A DNA stretch of 64,000 bases from Heterobilharzia americana (GCA_944470555.2 OX104129.1:83288820-83352819), one strand, 5' to 3'. Shown: positions 1 through 11,049, counted from the stretch's first letter. Notes: a model not told the origin generated them from the sequence alone. Numbers and translations: made by a program.

Positions 1-250
1 TGCCTGGATATTGCCTGTGTTTTCATTATGTTCAACAATGATGTGCAGTGGCTAGCAGTGGAATCCAGAATGCGCATTTCGTCCTATTTCGGACTCATCA
101 GCTGGATGTACCTGCCTCCAAAAGAGTGATGTTGTTCCCAGTGTTACATAATCAAAACACAGGCAGTATTGAGGAACCCACACAGGATCCTATATGCCAA
201 AAGAGACTGATCAATTCGGTCAAATAAACGACGGTGAAATGCAGCAATAA
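1..250. repeat. SM-alpha SINE pieces, divergent pair
   Basis: Positions 1-107 on the minus strand carry the hammerhead and the following conserved stretch (GGATTCCACTGC) of the schistosome SM-alpha family. Positions 150-250 on the plus strand carry its 3' tail, including the motif AACGACGGTG that recurs near 3422. The two pieces point in opposite directions, so this is a rearranged or nested pair, not one element. Family assignment is from remembered sequence and agreement between copies in the window. Confidence 0.75.
63..107 (-). ncRNA. Hammerhead ribozyme of SM-alpha, core intact
   Basis: Read on the minus strand, the 5' stem I strand AUCCAG pairs perfectly with CUGGAU after the cleavage site. 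The core CUGAUGA is intact. Stem II is GUCC/GGAC with a short loop, followed by GAAA. Stem III is only UGC/GCA, as usual for schistosome hammerheads. The cleavage triplet reads AUU instead of the common GUC; AUU fits the NUH rule but is usually slower. No core base is lost, so self-cleavage is plausible. Confidence 0.8.
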
Positions 251-269
251 CATTAAAACTTTACCCGTC

Positions 270-480
270 ATAAAAGACGTGGCTATCGTGGCTCTATGGT
301 TTAGTGGACAACGCATTGGTGTATGAAACGATCGCTCCCGAGTTCGAGTCTCGATGGGAACAACCCCCTACTGGGAGGCAGGCACACCAAGCTAACTAGT
401 ACCAATTAGGACAAAATGTGCATCCTGGATCCCACTGCTAGCCACTGCTCATCATTACTGCATGACACTAAAAGTTACTG
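270..480 (+). repeat. SM-alpha SINE copy with tRNA-like promoter boxes
   Basis: An A-box-like TGGTTTAGTGG near 297 and a good B box, GAGTTCGAGTCT near 341, mark a tRNA-derived Pol III promoter. The hammerhead that should follow near 385-425 is damaged: the CUGAUGA core reads CTAACTA and GAAA reads CAAAA. The conserved stretch after the cleavage site is still readable (CATCCTGGATCCCACTGC). This copy is expected to be inactive as a ribozyme. Confidence 0.7.
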
Positions 481-1687
481 GGTAGTTGTTCATTTTAGAT
501 AGTCTGATCATGCAGATTATTCCTCTTGCTATTTCATTTCTAATCATGATCAAAGTTTAGATTTATTTTTCAAGACTGAAAGTAAAACAGACTTTTTCAT
601 TGATGACCTTTCAGGAATTACGTCAGTTTTATGAGAAATAATCATGACAAGACATGACCACCAGTTTAAAAATTGAGCTTGTCAACTTCAACGTGTAGTT
701 CACACACTTATCATATGTGACACAAAAGAAATCAAAATAATGATTACCAGATTCTTCTTTCTATCAGATATAATATAAGGCAGAGAAGCGAAAAAATATT
801 ACCAAAGTTAATTAGTTCATCAATATGATAGTCGTTCAGAGTTTGCTCTGTTCATAGTTTTCAATGCTTGTAAGATTTAGACAGTAATAACAGATTGAAT
901 GGTTAGAGGCAGTTGGAAAAAAACTGTGCTTCATTTATGGTTTCATGCTTTTTAACACTCATCAGAAAGGCATATTTACAACTTCGAAGGAATTGATATC
1001 CCATCAAAGATTCAAACAGGTGTCACTCAGTTCAGCCTTCATAGACTTAATTAATTCACAACGTGTCTAACTTCCAAGAGGACTAGAATAAGTAAAGTGT
1101 TTCGATAATGTAGAATAATCAATTTCATCTTGTCAAGTTCAAAGTTCTCTCTAAATTCTACTGACCATTCTGGTATGTGGTGACCAGTTAGATAGTTGAT
1201 CGCATATTCATGCATCGAATTTGTACTTTACAGCTATGAGTTTAAAAATTTCACATCATGTAAAGTAGAACAAGACATATAAACGAACAATATTATCTTC
1301 AATTAAATCCTATTCAGGCTTTACTCTAATACAAGCAGCTTAATAAGAGTAATAAATTGATAACATTGACTACAGCACATGCAATATAGATGAAGATGAT
1401 GATGATAAGAACCAAGAAAGCAGCATGAAAATGTAGACACTCCGATAATCAAAATGGATCAAAAGCTTATTTGGGAAAATAAAAGTGACGTAATGGTGGA
1501 TGACGAGATAAATGGATAAACAAAGCCTAGACGAATACCCTAAGTATTCGAATGAGGTGAAGAATAAGAGAGGGGTAGGAAATAAAACTGAATGATAGAG
1601 TTATTAACTAAGTATTTCCTGGTCAAGTAAGAGATATAGGATGTATAAATTTCTTCTGGATACAACGACTAGGATTATTAGCTTGAA
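481..1687. other. No recognisable feature
   Basis: AT-rich sequence with frequent stops in all frames. A short ATG-type trinucleotide run lies near 1388-1405. I recognise no gene, RNA or repeat family here. Confidence 0.5.
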
Positions 1688-1912
1688 TTCCAACAGCTTC
1701 TGTTATGTGCAAAAGACGAGTTTGAATATCTTTGAAAAGATGATTATGAAAGCAATGTTCTTATTCACCGAGTGATCACCATCAACGAGGTGAGATAAAA
1801 CTGAGCTTCTGATGGATTTTATGTGTCCCTTTCCTAACCATGAAGGTATATGCTCAGCAACACGTTTGTTTAGTTGTCTAGTAGTACGCCCTATATAGAC
1901 AACTACCTTCAT
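1688..1912 (-). mobile_element. Penelope-like element, GIY-YIG endonuclease fragment
   Basis: The minus-strand frame contains VVYIGRTTRQLNKRVAEH, the GIY-YIG-type nuclease core typical of the C-terminal endonuclease of Penelope-like retroelements (YIG followed by an R...EH helix). The frame continues with the SHLVD.DH..N..IAF pattern also seen in the plus-strand copy that begins at about 1908. Only this end of the element is present, with no reverse transcriptase next to it. It is a dead fragment, and the ATG given by the longest open frame has no meaning. Confidence 0.7.
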
Positions 1913-2150
1913 GGTTAGCAAAGGGACAGATAAAATCCATCAAATCTCAGTTTCATCTCACCTCGTTGATAGTGATCACTTGGTGAATAAGAACATTGCT
2001 TTCATGATCATACACCATATATCACTACCTCATCTTTTCAAAGATATTCAAACTCGTCTTTGGCACATAACAGAAGTTGTTGGAATTCAAGCTAATAATC
2101 CTAGTCTTTGTATGCAGAAGAAATTTGTACATCCCTTATCTCTCCCTTGA
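1908..2150 (+). mobile_element. Penelope-like element, 3' end of endonuclease ORF
   Basis: The plus-strand frame reads SSHLVDSDHLVNKNIAF and then a C-terminal tail ending FVHPLSLP with a stop. It is homologous to the minus-strand fragment immediately to its left, so the two form an inverted repeat with almost no spacer. This tail-to-tail inverted duplication fits the complex terminal structures known for Penelope-like elements. It could also be a local inversion. Confidence 0.65.
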
Positions 2151-2225
2151 CCACGGAATATTCATTCTAATTTACAGCTATAATTCTAAGAAATGATATT
2201 ATAATGAATATGAGATAAATTTAGC

Positions 2226-2565
2226 AATCTGTTATTTTGAGGGAGTTGTGAGGATTTGGAAATATTTCAAGTTGTTATTCATGGTAGACTGACATCAGTT
2301 GGAGGAATAAGGGAAACCTGGGAGCACTGGACAGCTGTTTCGTCCGACTAGTATGGGACTCCTCAGCAGTGCGCACCCACGACCCCATCACGGATCGACC
2401 TCGTGACCTTAAGATTCCGTGGCCAGCACACTGCTAGGACGAAACAGCTCTCCATTGCCCCCAGGTTTCCTTTCTTCCTCCAACTGATGTCAGTCTACGA
2501 TGAGTAACAACTTGAGGTATTTCCAAATCCCCACAACCCCGTCAACATTCTATTGAACTGGTGGT
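2226..2565. repeat. Foldback copy of hammerhead/tRNA-like repeat
   Basis: The left end (TTTGGAAATATTTCAAG, TGTTATTCAT, then GACTGACATCAGTTGGAGGA) returns as its reverse complement at 2470-2555. The interior holds a minus-strand hammerhead at 2324-2372 and the 3' half of a plus-strand one near 2430-2450 that lacks the CUGAGGAG core. It looks like two copies joined head to head, one internally deleted. It belongs to the same family as the repeats near 2695, 7741, 8190, 24655, 41930, 47629, 54590 and 56100. Confidence 0.75.
2324..2372 (-). ncRNA. Hammerhead ribozyme (second SINE family), core intact
   Basis: On the minus strand: stem I GCACUG pairs perfectly with CAGUGC, the core is CUGAGGA (fits CUGANGA), stem II closes with GUCC/GGAC around a longer loop, then GAAA. 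Stem III is a minimal CAG/CUG and the cleavage triplet is GUC. All invariant core positions are present. No flank similarity to SM-alpha was seen apart from the ribozyme motif. Confidence 0.8.
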
Positions 2566-2694
2566 CATTGGTGACTAGCTTCGAGAGGTGGTTCCCGAAG
2601 TTCCAATGAGAAGTGGTGACCGGTGTTGGCAAAGCCTGATGGTTGTGACAACAGTTACCCACCGATGACATTAGGTGGTGGTTGCGCTATATCA

Positions 2695-2915
2695 TGAGAT
2701 AACAGAAGTTGGGAATATGGAGTATTGGATTCTGACCCAGTAGCTTGACGGTAACTCGTTGGCCACGGAATACTAAGGTCGCGAGGTCGATCCGTGATGG
2801 GGTCGTGGGTGCGCACTGCTGAGGAGTCCCATACTAGGACGAAACAGCTGTCCAGTGCTCCCAGGTCTCCAATGTTCCTCCAACTGATGTCAGTATACCA
2901 TGAATAACAACTTAA
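2695..2915 (+). repeat. Hammerhead/tRNA-like repeat copy
   Basis: A plus-strand copy with a tRNA-like region (AGTAGCTTGACGGTAAC as the A-box part, GAGGTCGATCC as the B-box part), then the hammerhead, then the tail CCAACTGATGTCAGTATACC and ATGAATAACAACTT. The A box is more decayed than in the copy near 7845. Confidence 0.7.
2813..2858 (+). ncRNA. Hammerhead ribozyme (second SINE family), core intact
   Basis: The cleanest copy. Stem I is GCACUG (2813-2818) with CAGUGC (2853-2858), 6 perfect pairs. The core CUGAGGA starts at 2819. Stem II GUCC/GGAC encloses CAUACUA, followed by GAAA. Stem III is CAG/CUG, and cleavage is predicted after the C at 2852 (triplet GUC). Every residue of the hammerhead consensus is present. 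The very short stem III resembles SM-alpha, where activity may depend on dimerisation. Confidence 0.85.
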
Positions 2916-3289
2916 AATCTGTTACTTGACTCGCGTTTGTTCAATAAAATCAATGATTACCGTTCATAATGATGTCATATACTGACATTTCCAATGATTT
3001 AGAAACTGGAACAGTTTACATATTAATGTCATTTTATTTAGAAAACAATTTAAAATTTAGATTACAAGTTGATTATGTAATTTTTCAGAAGGTCAGATAT
3101 TACAAGTGATAGCATAATGTCATTCGAGATATGTTGACAACAATAGAGTTTTATAGTGAGGTCTAAAAACCGACAAACTGTTGCTTTGGACACTGAAAAG
3201 TGAAGATGACTCTTATACAGTTCACTTGTTCATGACTTAATTTTACTAACTGTAAAGTATACTATAAAAATTAGTAGATTCGTTCAAAA

Positions 3290-3450
3290 TAAGACGAAAT
3301 ATGCATCCTGGATTCCACTGCTAGCCACTGCCCATCATTATTGTACATAATTGAAACACAGGCAATATCGAGGCATGCGCACAGGAGCCCATATACCAGC
3401 AGAGACTGATGATAGCAGTCCAATCAACGACGGTGTTATACAAGCAATAA
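3290..3450 (+). repeat. SM-alpha SINE, 3' part
   Basis: Begins with a broken hammerhead 3' half (AGACGAAATATGCATCCTGG), then the family-specific GATTCCACTGCTAGCCACTG stretch and the tail with CAACGACGGTG and CAAGCAATAACACT. The CUGAUGA half is not recognisable, so this copy cannot cleave. Confidence 0.7.
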
Positions 3451-4734
3451 CACTGAAGCAAATTCAGTATGTTTGGACCTCAAAGTGAAAAGAAAGAAAA
3501 TGTTGGTACGATTAAGAAGACCATCCGTGTATATAAGATATATCTAGTGGAAAATGCCTTGACTATAAAAGTTCCTCCATTGTCAACTATAAGAGTGGGA
3601 TGGTCAGAACCCTTCACAACACATCCAGGAACTTATATTTTCGCAACAGTTTAGAGAAGGAATTAAAACATAATTCGGAATTGTCTCTGAAAGAATGAAT
3701 AATCTAAGAGATTTATTGTTAATGAGGACAGAAAAGAACAAATCGAAAGAAAGGAGTATGCAATATCTAAGAGAATAGACTGAAGAATCAAAGAAGAAGG
3801 AACCTGTCTTGAGCCAAACTTGTAGCATTATACAATACCGTATATTCACTGAACCAGTTCAAATTGGATAAACACCTTGGTAATACCACCTGTAATTGCA
3901 TTTATGGCAAGTAAATTAGAAGGATTGAAGAAAGAGTATCTAATTGATTTAGTGAGTGCATCCTCGAGAATCTGCAAATGAGATAAGATTCTAGTTAGTG
4001 CCAGACACAGGACATTAGACTTATATCTCACCTTCAAGGATAGTTTAAGCTTCCCAGAAGCATTTGTTATAAACTCTGTGTAGAGAAGACAATGGTGATC
4101 AATCTTTTATTGTCATGATGACTATAATTTCATTTTTTAACCAATCAATCAATAATTTCGATGTATTGACTGTTTGACTGATTGACAAAATCAAGGGACC
4201 AAAAACACCTGTCCCATGGTCTATGCGACCATACACTATCTCTTCTTTTTCAGATATCTCAAGAAGAACTAACCTTTCTTTCATGGTGTGATAACTGGGA
4301 AGTGTCAACCGACACAGGCTTTCAAAAGTACTCAAATTTCATCTTCGCTGTATGACACAAAACTATTGATTTCCTAATTTTGAAATGTCTTATGCGCTGG
4401 TAGGCATTATCTTTTCAGATTGTACGCAGCTGATGAGTATCAATGAAATAAAATATCTCCTTATTCTGCAAATTCGGTCCTACTTTTCCAAGTTTATCAA
4501 GAGGTTCAATACCAACTAATGATTCAGTGACACTTGGTTGTGACGTCTTAATGATATGGATGACAGAAAAATCTTAGTAAGAAGATGTCAAAACATCTAA
4601 CAACACCTCTACACTAAAGATGACTTTCATGATCCCGTCTCGGCCTAATTTTTATCGCAAAGTAATTAGCCATTGAGAAAGTCTACTAGCGAAGTTGAAA
4701 CCATTTTTCAACTTTAAGGACTTAAGAAGATGGT
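3451..4734. other. No recognisable feature
   Basis: Several open stretches of 60-80 codons occur on both strands (3469-3654, 3604-3849, 4099-4335) but none shows a family motif, signal peptide or splice context that convinces me. I treat them as chance frames in AT-rich DNA. Confidence 0.45.
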
Positions 4735-5490
4735 TAACGAGACTAGGTAGGTGAAAGAGGCTACTTCCTTTACGTTTTTCCCATTGATGGTGATTGAAGC
4801 TTGTTGTTGTTGCTGGTGGTGTTGTTGGTTGGGTTTCTTCATCACTTCTGTCTTCTCTATGCTCACTTGAAGTCCCGTCTTCGCTGCCCCATCTCTTCTG
4901 TCAGCTTGTTAGTTTTCGAATTGTGTAGATCTTCAGGTTTGTGTGATAAGATATTAGACTTAAGTCATCGGCGAAATCCAAGTCTACTAGGTTCTTTTCC
5001 CGATCCAGCATATTCCCCTCTTCTTTCTCCTCATGGTTTGTTTCATTATCCAGTCCACTACAATCAGGAATATCATCTTTCATCATAGTAGACAGCTTTG
5101 TTTCACTCATGTCTTCACTTCACTTCAAAGGCATCACTGAGCTTCCCATTGTGAATTACTTGGCATCTGGCGTCTTCATATAGTTGTTGAATGAGATTGA
5201 TAAAGGTTTGTGGCACTCCCTAGTGCTGAAGCAGTTTCTAAATTACTTCTCTATCAAAGGCCTTTTCAAAGTCGATGAAGTTGAGATAGAGCTGAGTTGA
5301 CTGCCATTCTATACTCTGTTCTATGATGATGCGAAGCGTTGCAATTTGATCCGCACATAATTTGTATTTCCTGAATCCAGCCAGCCTGTTCTGGTCGTAG
5401 TTTTGAATCCAGCGCATACTTTAGTCTCTCCAGTATGTTCACTTGTAATTCTGTGTCCGCAGATGATATTTCTGGATGAAGTGCGAAAGA
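4735..5490 (-). mobile_element. RTE-clade (SR2-like) retrotransposon fragment
   Basis: Translated on the minus strand in pieces, it gives RTE reverse transcriptase parts in order: an FRKYKLCADQI-like stretch, IIEQSIEWQS, NFIDFEKAFD, a FADDL active-site box and the EVMK..NHH..QQ region, ending at SFTYL. Frameshifts break it up. The fragment is truncated at both ends and dead. Confidence 0.75.
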
Positions 5491-7559
5491 TATACTTCAG
5501 AATAATTCTGTGTACCCCAACATTATTAGCATCGCTTCACTCTTCTGTAGGCTCGTACAAACAAAGAATCTATAGGTAAAGTTAATTGTTTCAGCTGTTG
5601 AACCAATATATACACATTCAAGTTGTACGCCAGTGAAGTACCTTCCCCAGGGATATTATTGCACTATCAACAGAAGCCATGTAGAAAGAAAACCAGCTGA
5701 ATGAGACAACAAGTCTCATGAAATAACTAAATATCCAGTTGAATAACATTTATAATTAGGTAGCATTCAGATAACTATTCAGTTTATGGTTGAAGGCGGC
5801 CTAAACTGATCAAAACAAAAGTTTCTACCACTACTTATATAGGGTCACATTCATTTGTTGTTCATCTAATATAACTAAACTTAGAATAGCTAAATACTAC
5901 AGTTTGGCATACAATTTCTTTGAATAATAATTCATATGTATATATTGTAAGATGAATTTTCAACCGTAAGCTAATTATACGCAGAGAGTGAGTGACAAAA
6001 TATCATTTGGCAAGGTGAATAAAGTGCTTAGAATGAACAAGTCTGCTTAAGTTTTAACACCTTATTTCTTTGCCTATGAAGAAAGCCAAGCAACATTACT
6101 AACTCTATCTCTCTCTCATGGTATTCATAGAACATCCTCAAGTTATCAATAAAAATCAATGAAGACAATTTCAGAAGTATACATTTTACTTCATTATTTA
6201 CCCTTCTGATATTTGAACTTGATTTTGTTAAGCCTCGGTACAGTATTCTTCAGAACCCACCAACTAGAATCAATCATAAACTTATGAATCAGTCATGTCA
6301 AAGAAGATTTTTTTTTCACCACATACTACTGAAGTTTTCAATTATTGGATGAGGTGAAAACTATTCCAAATCCACTCCTCAGTTTTTATTCACTATTCTA
6401 TGATTCTAAAATACATACAAAATACCTGAATAAACTAATCCTAATGTGCAGTTATGATTTAGAGTTCAATTTCAGCAATATGTTTCAATATTAGAAAGAT
6501 GGAGTAGCAGTAGAGTTTCCATTAGACCTATTGATAGAAGAAATCTCTGTCTAAACTGGAAACAGCATATCTCAACATAGTTAAAAAGCAGTTTAAACCC
6601 TGCAAAAGAAAGCTTGGTGATAAAGTGAGATAAAGATTTTGAAAAGCAGCAAGTAATACAGTATCTCAAGGAATATCACTTCTAGATCGACTTTATAATC
6701 GAGATTCAGTCATACCAGGTGTTACAATTCCTCAACGTAATGTTAAAAAAGAAGCTATGATGGGACATTTACAGGATCTATACACTTTAAACGCATATGA
6801 AACAGACAAATGATAAATTTTCCTCTGGAATTCAGAGGATTCATACTATCATGATTTTGGAAGAAAACATTCAACTTCTAGGATCTATTTTCATCTTAAA
6901 TGGATACCTGAAGAGATCAATAGATAAAAAAAATCTGAATCGAGTTGCTAACCATCAGTTGCTTATCAGTGGAAAGAGAAACGACTTTTGAGTTTGGAAT
7001 TCAATGGAAACACAACAGTTACAATACTGAAACGTATACTTACGATGGCTATCAAAGAACATTCTATGCAGATATTGCGAATCATCTATACTAATCAGAC
7101 AACAATGAACACTGCCAGTCATTTTTGTTTGCTTATATCAGTTCAGATGCTCCTAAGGAACTAGGTACATTGGCCACATATAGAGAGAGACTGTTCAATG
7201 TTGACGCTAACGCTTTCAAGTACAGCTTAGTATGGGTCAGCGTTGATAGATCAGAAAACTGAAAGCATTTAGTCTACAATAGAAAACGTTTTAAGGATTT
7301 CTCTGCTTTAGCTTACAAAATATGACACAATCTTCAGAAGAGTACCAGGAAATGTTTACTTTTTTGAATATTAAGGCTCTGTCAATAAAAATTTAAACTA
7401 GAATCACGTAAACTTTCTGAGGTTAGTTACTAACTTCTAAGTTCCCTACGTCACTGACATTTATTTACCCAATTCGCTAAGTAATCTTCATTCCTATATT
7501 GTTTGTCGACCATTACCTTTTAAGAATTATTGACTGACGTCACTGATTGCAGTAGTGAA
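5491..7559. other. No recognisable feature
   Basis: About 2 kb of AT-rich DNA. Short frames at 6472-6669 and 6797-6991 show no recognised motif. The 6690-7330 stretch has somewhat higher complexity and could be a decayed coding sequence, but no frame stays open and I cannot assign it. Confidence 0.4.
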
Positions 7560-7735
7560 TGTTGAGGGTACGAATCTTATAGAAGACATCTGTACCATAG
7601 AGGTTGTGGATATAGCTTGTTGACGGCTACCGACCAGTGTGACGGGGTCATGGGTGCGCACTACTGAAGAGTTCTGTACCAGTGGGACGATATGGTCATC
7701 CAGTGCTCTCAGGTTTCCAATATTTCTCTAACTGA
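7560..7735 (+). repeat. Degenerate hammerhead/tRNA-like repeat, 3' part
   Basis: Contains GCACTACTGAAGAG, a decayed stem II and GGGACGATAT where GGACGAAA is expected, then CATCCAGTGC. The core CUGAAGA fits the consensus, but GAAA has become GAUA, so cleavage is not expected. It abuts the fuller copy beginning at 7741. Confidence 0.6.
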
Positions 7736-7740
7736 ATCTT

Positions 7741-8022
7741 AAGGGAGTTGTGGGGATTTGGAAATATTTCAAGTTGTTATTCATCCTGGCGGTTGAGCTA
7801 TATAGTGAGATAACAGAAGTTGGAAATGTGGAGCATTGGATTCTGACCAAGTGGCTCAATGGTAACGTGCTGGCCATGGGACATGAAGGTCGCGGGTTTG
7901 ATCTCGGCGGGGTCGTGGGTTTGCACTGCTAGGGACTCCCATACTAGTCGGACGAAACAGCTGTCCAGTGCTCCCAAGTTTCCTTTGTATCTGCAACTGA
8001 TGTCAGTCTACGATGAATAACA
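7741..8022 (+). repeat. Most complete copy of the hammerhead/tRNA-like repeat
   Basis: Shows the family layout end to end. Left terminal inverted repeat GTTGTGGGGATTTGGAAATA...TTGTTATTCAT; then a tRNA-like part with A box TGGCTCAATGGTAAC (about 7851) and B box GGGTTTGATCTC (about 7896); then the hammerhead region; then the tail with ACTGATGTCAGTCTAC and the complementary ATGAATAACAACTTGA. Total length is about 280 bp. The A/B spacing is tRNA-like. It has no protein-coding capacity, so mobilisation in trans by an RTE or PLE is the likely route (inference). Confidence 0.7.
7923..7971 (+). ncRNA. Mutated hammerhead ribozyme in second SINE family
   Basis: Stem I GCACTG/CAGTGC, the stem II arms, GAAA, CAGCTG and GTC are all preserved, but the conserved CTGAGGAG reads CTAGGGAC. 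Core residues G5 and A6 are altered, so this copy should be inactive. Confidence 0.65.
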
Positions 8023-8189
8023 ACTTGAGAAGTGTATATTTGTCATATTCAAATGCAGTTGTAAAACTACTGAGAATGATATTACTGAAAAGAATTTGTT
8101 CATTAAAATCTTACTTCTTTGAAAAAAAATACCTTTGAACGTTATGTGGAATACTTCAAATGGACATTTCACGTTGAGTGTTGTAGTAA

Positions 8190-8365
8190 TTTAAAAGTAG
8201 TATTCATCATGGACTGACATTAGTTGGGGAACCATTGAAAATCTGGAAGCACTGGACAGCAGCTGTTTCGTCCTAGTATGAGACTCCTCAGCAGTACGCA
8301 CCCATGACCCGGCTGGGGGTCGAGCCCAGGACCTTCAGGTTTCACAGCGAACGCGTTCTACTAAT
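8190..8365 (-). repeat. Hammerhead/tRNA-like repeat copy, 5' truncated
   Basis: Minus-strand copy. The tail (GACTGACATTAGTTGGGGAACC on the plus strand) is at 8210-8232, the ribozyme at 8249-8297, and the B-box region (revcomp of GGTCGAGCCCAGGACC) follows at about 8318-8335. The A box is lost near 8360. It belongs to a subfamily with an extra CTG in stem III, shared with 41930-42405 and 54590-54810. Confidence 0.7.
8249..8297 (-). ncRNA. Hammerhead ribozyme (second SINE family, CUGCUG subtype)
   Basis: Core CUGAGGA intact, stem II GUCU/GGAC closes with one G-U pair, GAAA intact. Stem III is CAG/CUG with a CUG insertion that can act as a 3-base loop. Cleavage triplet is GUC; stem I is GUACUG/CAGUGC with one G-U pair. 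All catalytic positions are present. Confidence 0.75.
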
Positions 8366-8944
8366 TATTTTTTTCAATAGTTAAATATACAGCCTTTATG
8401 ATAGTTAAACGTGTCACTACACGATTTGATTTTGATCATCAAAGGAGTTATGTAGCTAAATGTTAAGTGTGTTAACCAGAACAACCAGTAAAAATCTACG
8501 GGTAGACAGGAGGATATAAGCACTTCAGAGTGGTGTAAAAGATGTTAGTAATGCAATATGTTATATACTTAATAGACTAAACCCTTATTTGGACGTGGTC
8601 GATACTTATCATAATCTCAGTGGTTATTCATAGTGAGAAGCAAGATTTATTATTTTCACACTACTATATAATTTAGTTACTAGGTGAAATAGTTTAATAT
8701 ATTGAGAAATTGAATTGTCGCCTAAAAATATACGGGTCAGTTTGTACTTTTCTTAAATTGACTATAGTGTTTTTACCTCTGTTGAAGTGTTTGAAACCTT
8801 TCTCAAGTTATATCAACATTAAGTCATGGTATCGTGAATGATGAAAGAATTAAGATTGTAAGCCATATACACACTATTAGCTAATCTGTAGAAATACCGC
8901 TATCATTTGTGAAACAAATAAATGAAATTGTTTTTTTGATATTG
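8366..8944. other. No recognisable feature
   Basis: AT-rich, stop-rich sequence without a motif I can name. Confidence 0.5.
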
Positions 8945-9700
8945 AAGATTTGTCCTTTGGGTTCCAAGTGGAGTATAGGGCTTCAGTAGCACGTTGCCAC
9001 CTCACTCTCGTCTCTCTGAAGCCTTTTAAAGGTGGCTACACAACTGCTGAAAAGATTTTATTTCTTCCTCACACCATCTCCTCCATGTGAACCTCAGCCA
9101 AGACGTCAAACGCGTCTTTCTCATCTAGGGTTCCACTCCAGGGACTAACCTGGTCTGACGCGTGATGTGCCTGAATGGTCTTCTCAGTGTATGTCCAATA
9201 CAATCCATCTACACTTTGTTATGCATACACACTGAGCGATACAACGTGGTTGGTTCGTTGTCAGTCAGCCAGTCACAGTGACTTCCCTCTTGCCTATTCT
9301 TATTATTCCCACCATCTTAACGATCTTCAGTATCCAGTGAGCGTCAACGTCAGCAGCACATCTTCATCATGTATTTGTGCAGTTTGTTGAAAATGCTCTT
9401 CGTGACGCGCCACCAACTATTTTAAGCATCACGTAGAACCACTGACTGACTTGACTGACATGAGTAGTGTTGAAATCGGGATGCTGTTCACGCTTTATGC
9501 TAAGTGGAGTGGAGTGATGTGCAGTAGATCTCGACATTGATTTCAGATTGATGAAAGAATTCCTGTCTTGCTTTTATTGCTGTCTTTGACATAGTCATCC
9601 GTGCCGCCACCGCCGCTTGTAGTTGAGACGATGCTGTCTATGTAGAGAGGTAGTTGTAAGAGATAACTTCTTTTAGATCTCTCCCAAATAAAGGAAACTA
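8945..9700 (-). mobile_element. RTE-clade retrotransposon, 3' end fragment
   Basis: The plus strand shows the complement of the conserved 3' end (GGTTCCAAGTGGAGTATAGG, complement of the CCCTATxxTCCACTxGGAACC block that ends the family). Further right are the complements of the ELW-N-QPITQQ, RHIxIL and GGTDDY regions. The reading frame is broken throughout. Only the C-terminal third of the reverse transcriptase ORF remains. Confidence 0.7.
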
Positions 9701-11018
9701 GAATAGCTAAATCTTTCCTCGGTATTCAAACTTGTGTCATTTATTTCTGAAGTCGGAAATGTCCTCAACAAGCTATTTGACTAAATTTCGATCACAAATC
9801 ATCAAAATTACAACTTTGAAGAAATTCACTTTTCATTTGACCCATTTTCTTCTCGTATGACGGGTCAACAAAGCATCACGTTCAACTTTTCAAAACATTC
9901 ATGACTAATACATCACATTTTAAAATGACAGTATGTGTAAGTTAATGAGTAGAAATTTATATGAAAACTAACTATAAAATGAAACAGTTGGTCCACAAGT
10001 TGTAAGTTTCACATTTTAAACATGTCTGATTAAAAGACAATAGTAGAAACTGATGTGTACACAAGTTAACAGCCTGTATTACATAATGTTAAAATTTGTT
10101 CAATGATCAACTTGTTCACAAAATTTAATGTGATCGAGCGACATTTAAGCCATGAATAGCTTAGTAGTAGACTGTGTGTGTATATATATATGAGAGACTG
10201 TGAGAGACTTCACCTCTAATAAGAAACGAGTTTCATCAGGTTCAGTGATTCTTAGGCAAGATGTCTCGAACAAGTTGTCAGCCTTAACAGTCATGGCTAG
10301 TTGATAGTGGTTCTATCAGTTCAAAGTAAGCTACACCATATACTCGTATCAGCTTAGATGATCATGTGATGACCTGATGGTGACCATTCTAGTAAATTTC
10401 ACAAATCATAGATTAAATTTCCCTGAATATTTAACGATTTCATATGATTACCAAACTGCTTCTGGTAAACAAAGATAAGGTGACAATTAACAGAGTTCTT
10501 GTTAATGATCAACTTGATGAATGAGTCTTCAGGAGCGAGAATGACACCGCATCGATCGAATAGCCTATTGATGAAATGTCAAACAAACTTCCTTATTTAC
10601 AAAAGAAGTTAATTAAACTGATGAAGTCTACTATAATGTTATTCGACTGGCATAAGATAGAAAGCCAAGAAAGAGCATATTCTGTCATATGATCTGTCTT
10701 CGAAATACAGTCAGGTGTTAACGCATAAAAACAATCTCAAAAATAGTTTATGTATCCTTATAATCATTCTATAAAATAGCTGTACTCAAATATACTATTT
10801 CTGAGGAAATCATGGAAGTCAGGTATGAATAAAGAATACACTTTTCAATAAAATTTGAATCCTTAGGATTCTGGATTCAAAATATGAACTATGTCTGTGA
10901 ATAACTGGTAGAAAGAAAGATGAATAAAGGCATCCCTGTTGAGAATTTTAGGAAATTTCTGATCACGTGCACAGTCAACGCTCAGATCTTGTCCCAAATA
11001 GGCCCTATAATTCCTGAG
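9701..11018. other. No recognisable feature
   Basis: AT-rich DNA with a short (TA)n run near 10182-10190. No gene recognised. The right end abuts the large inverted repeat. Confidence 0.45.
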
Positions 11019-11049
11019 ATATTTTTATAGATACTAGAAAACGTATTAT

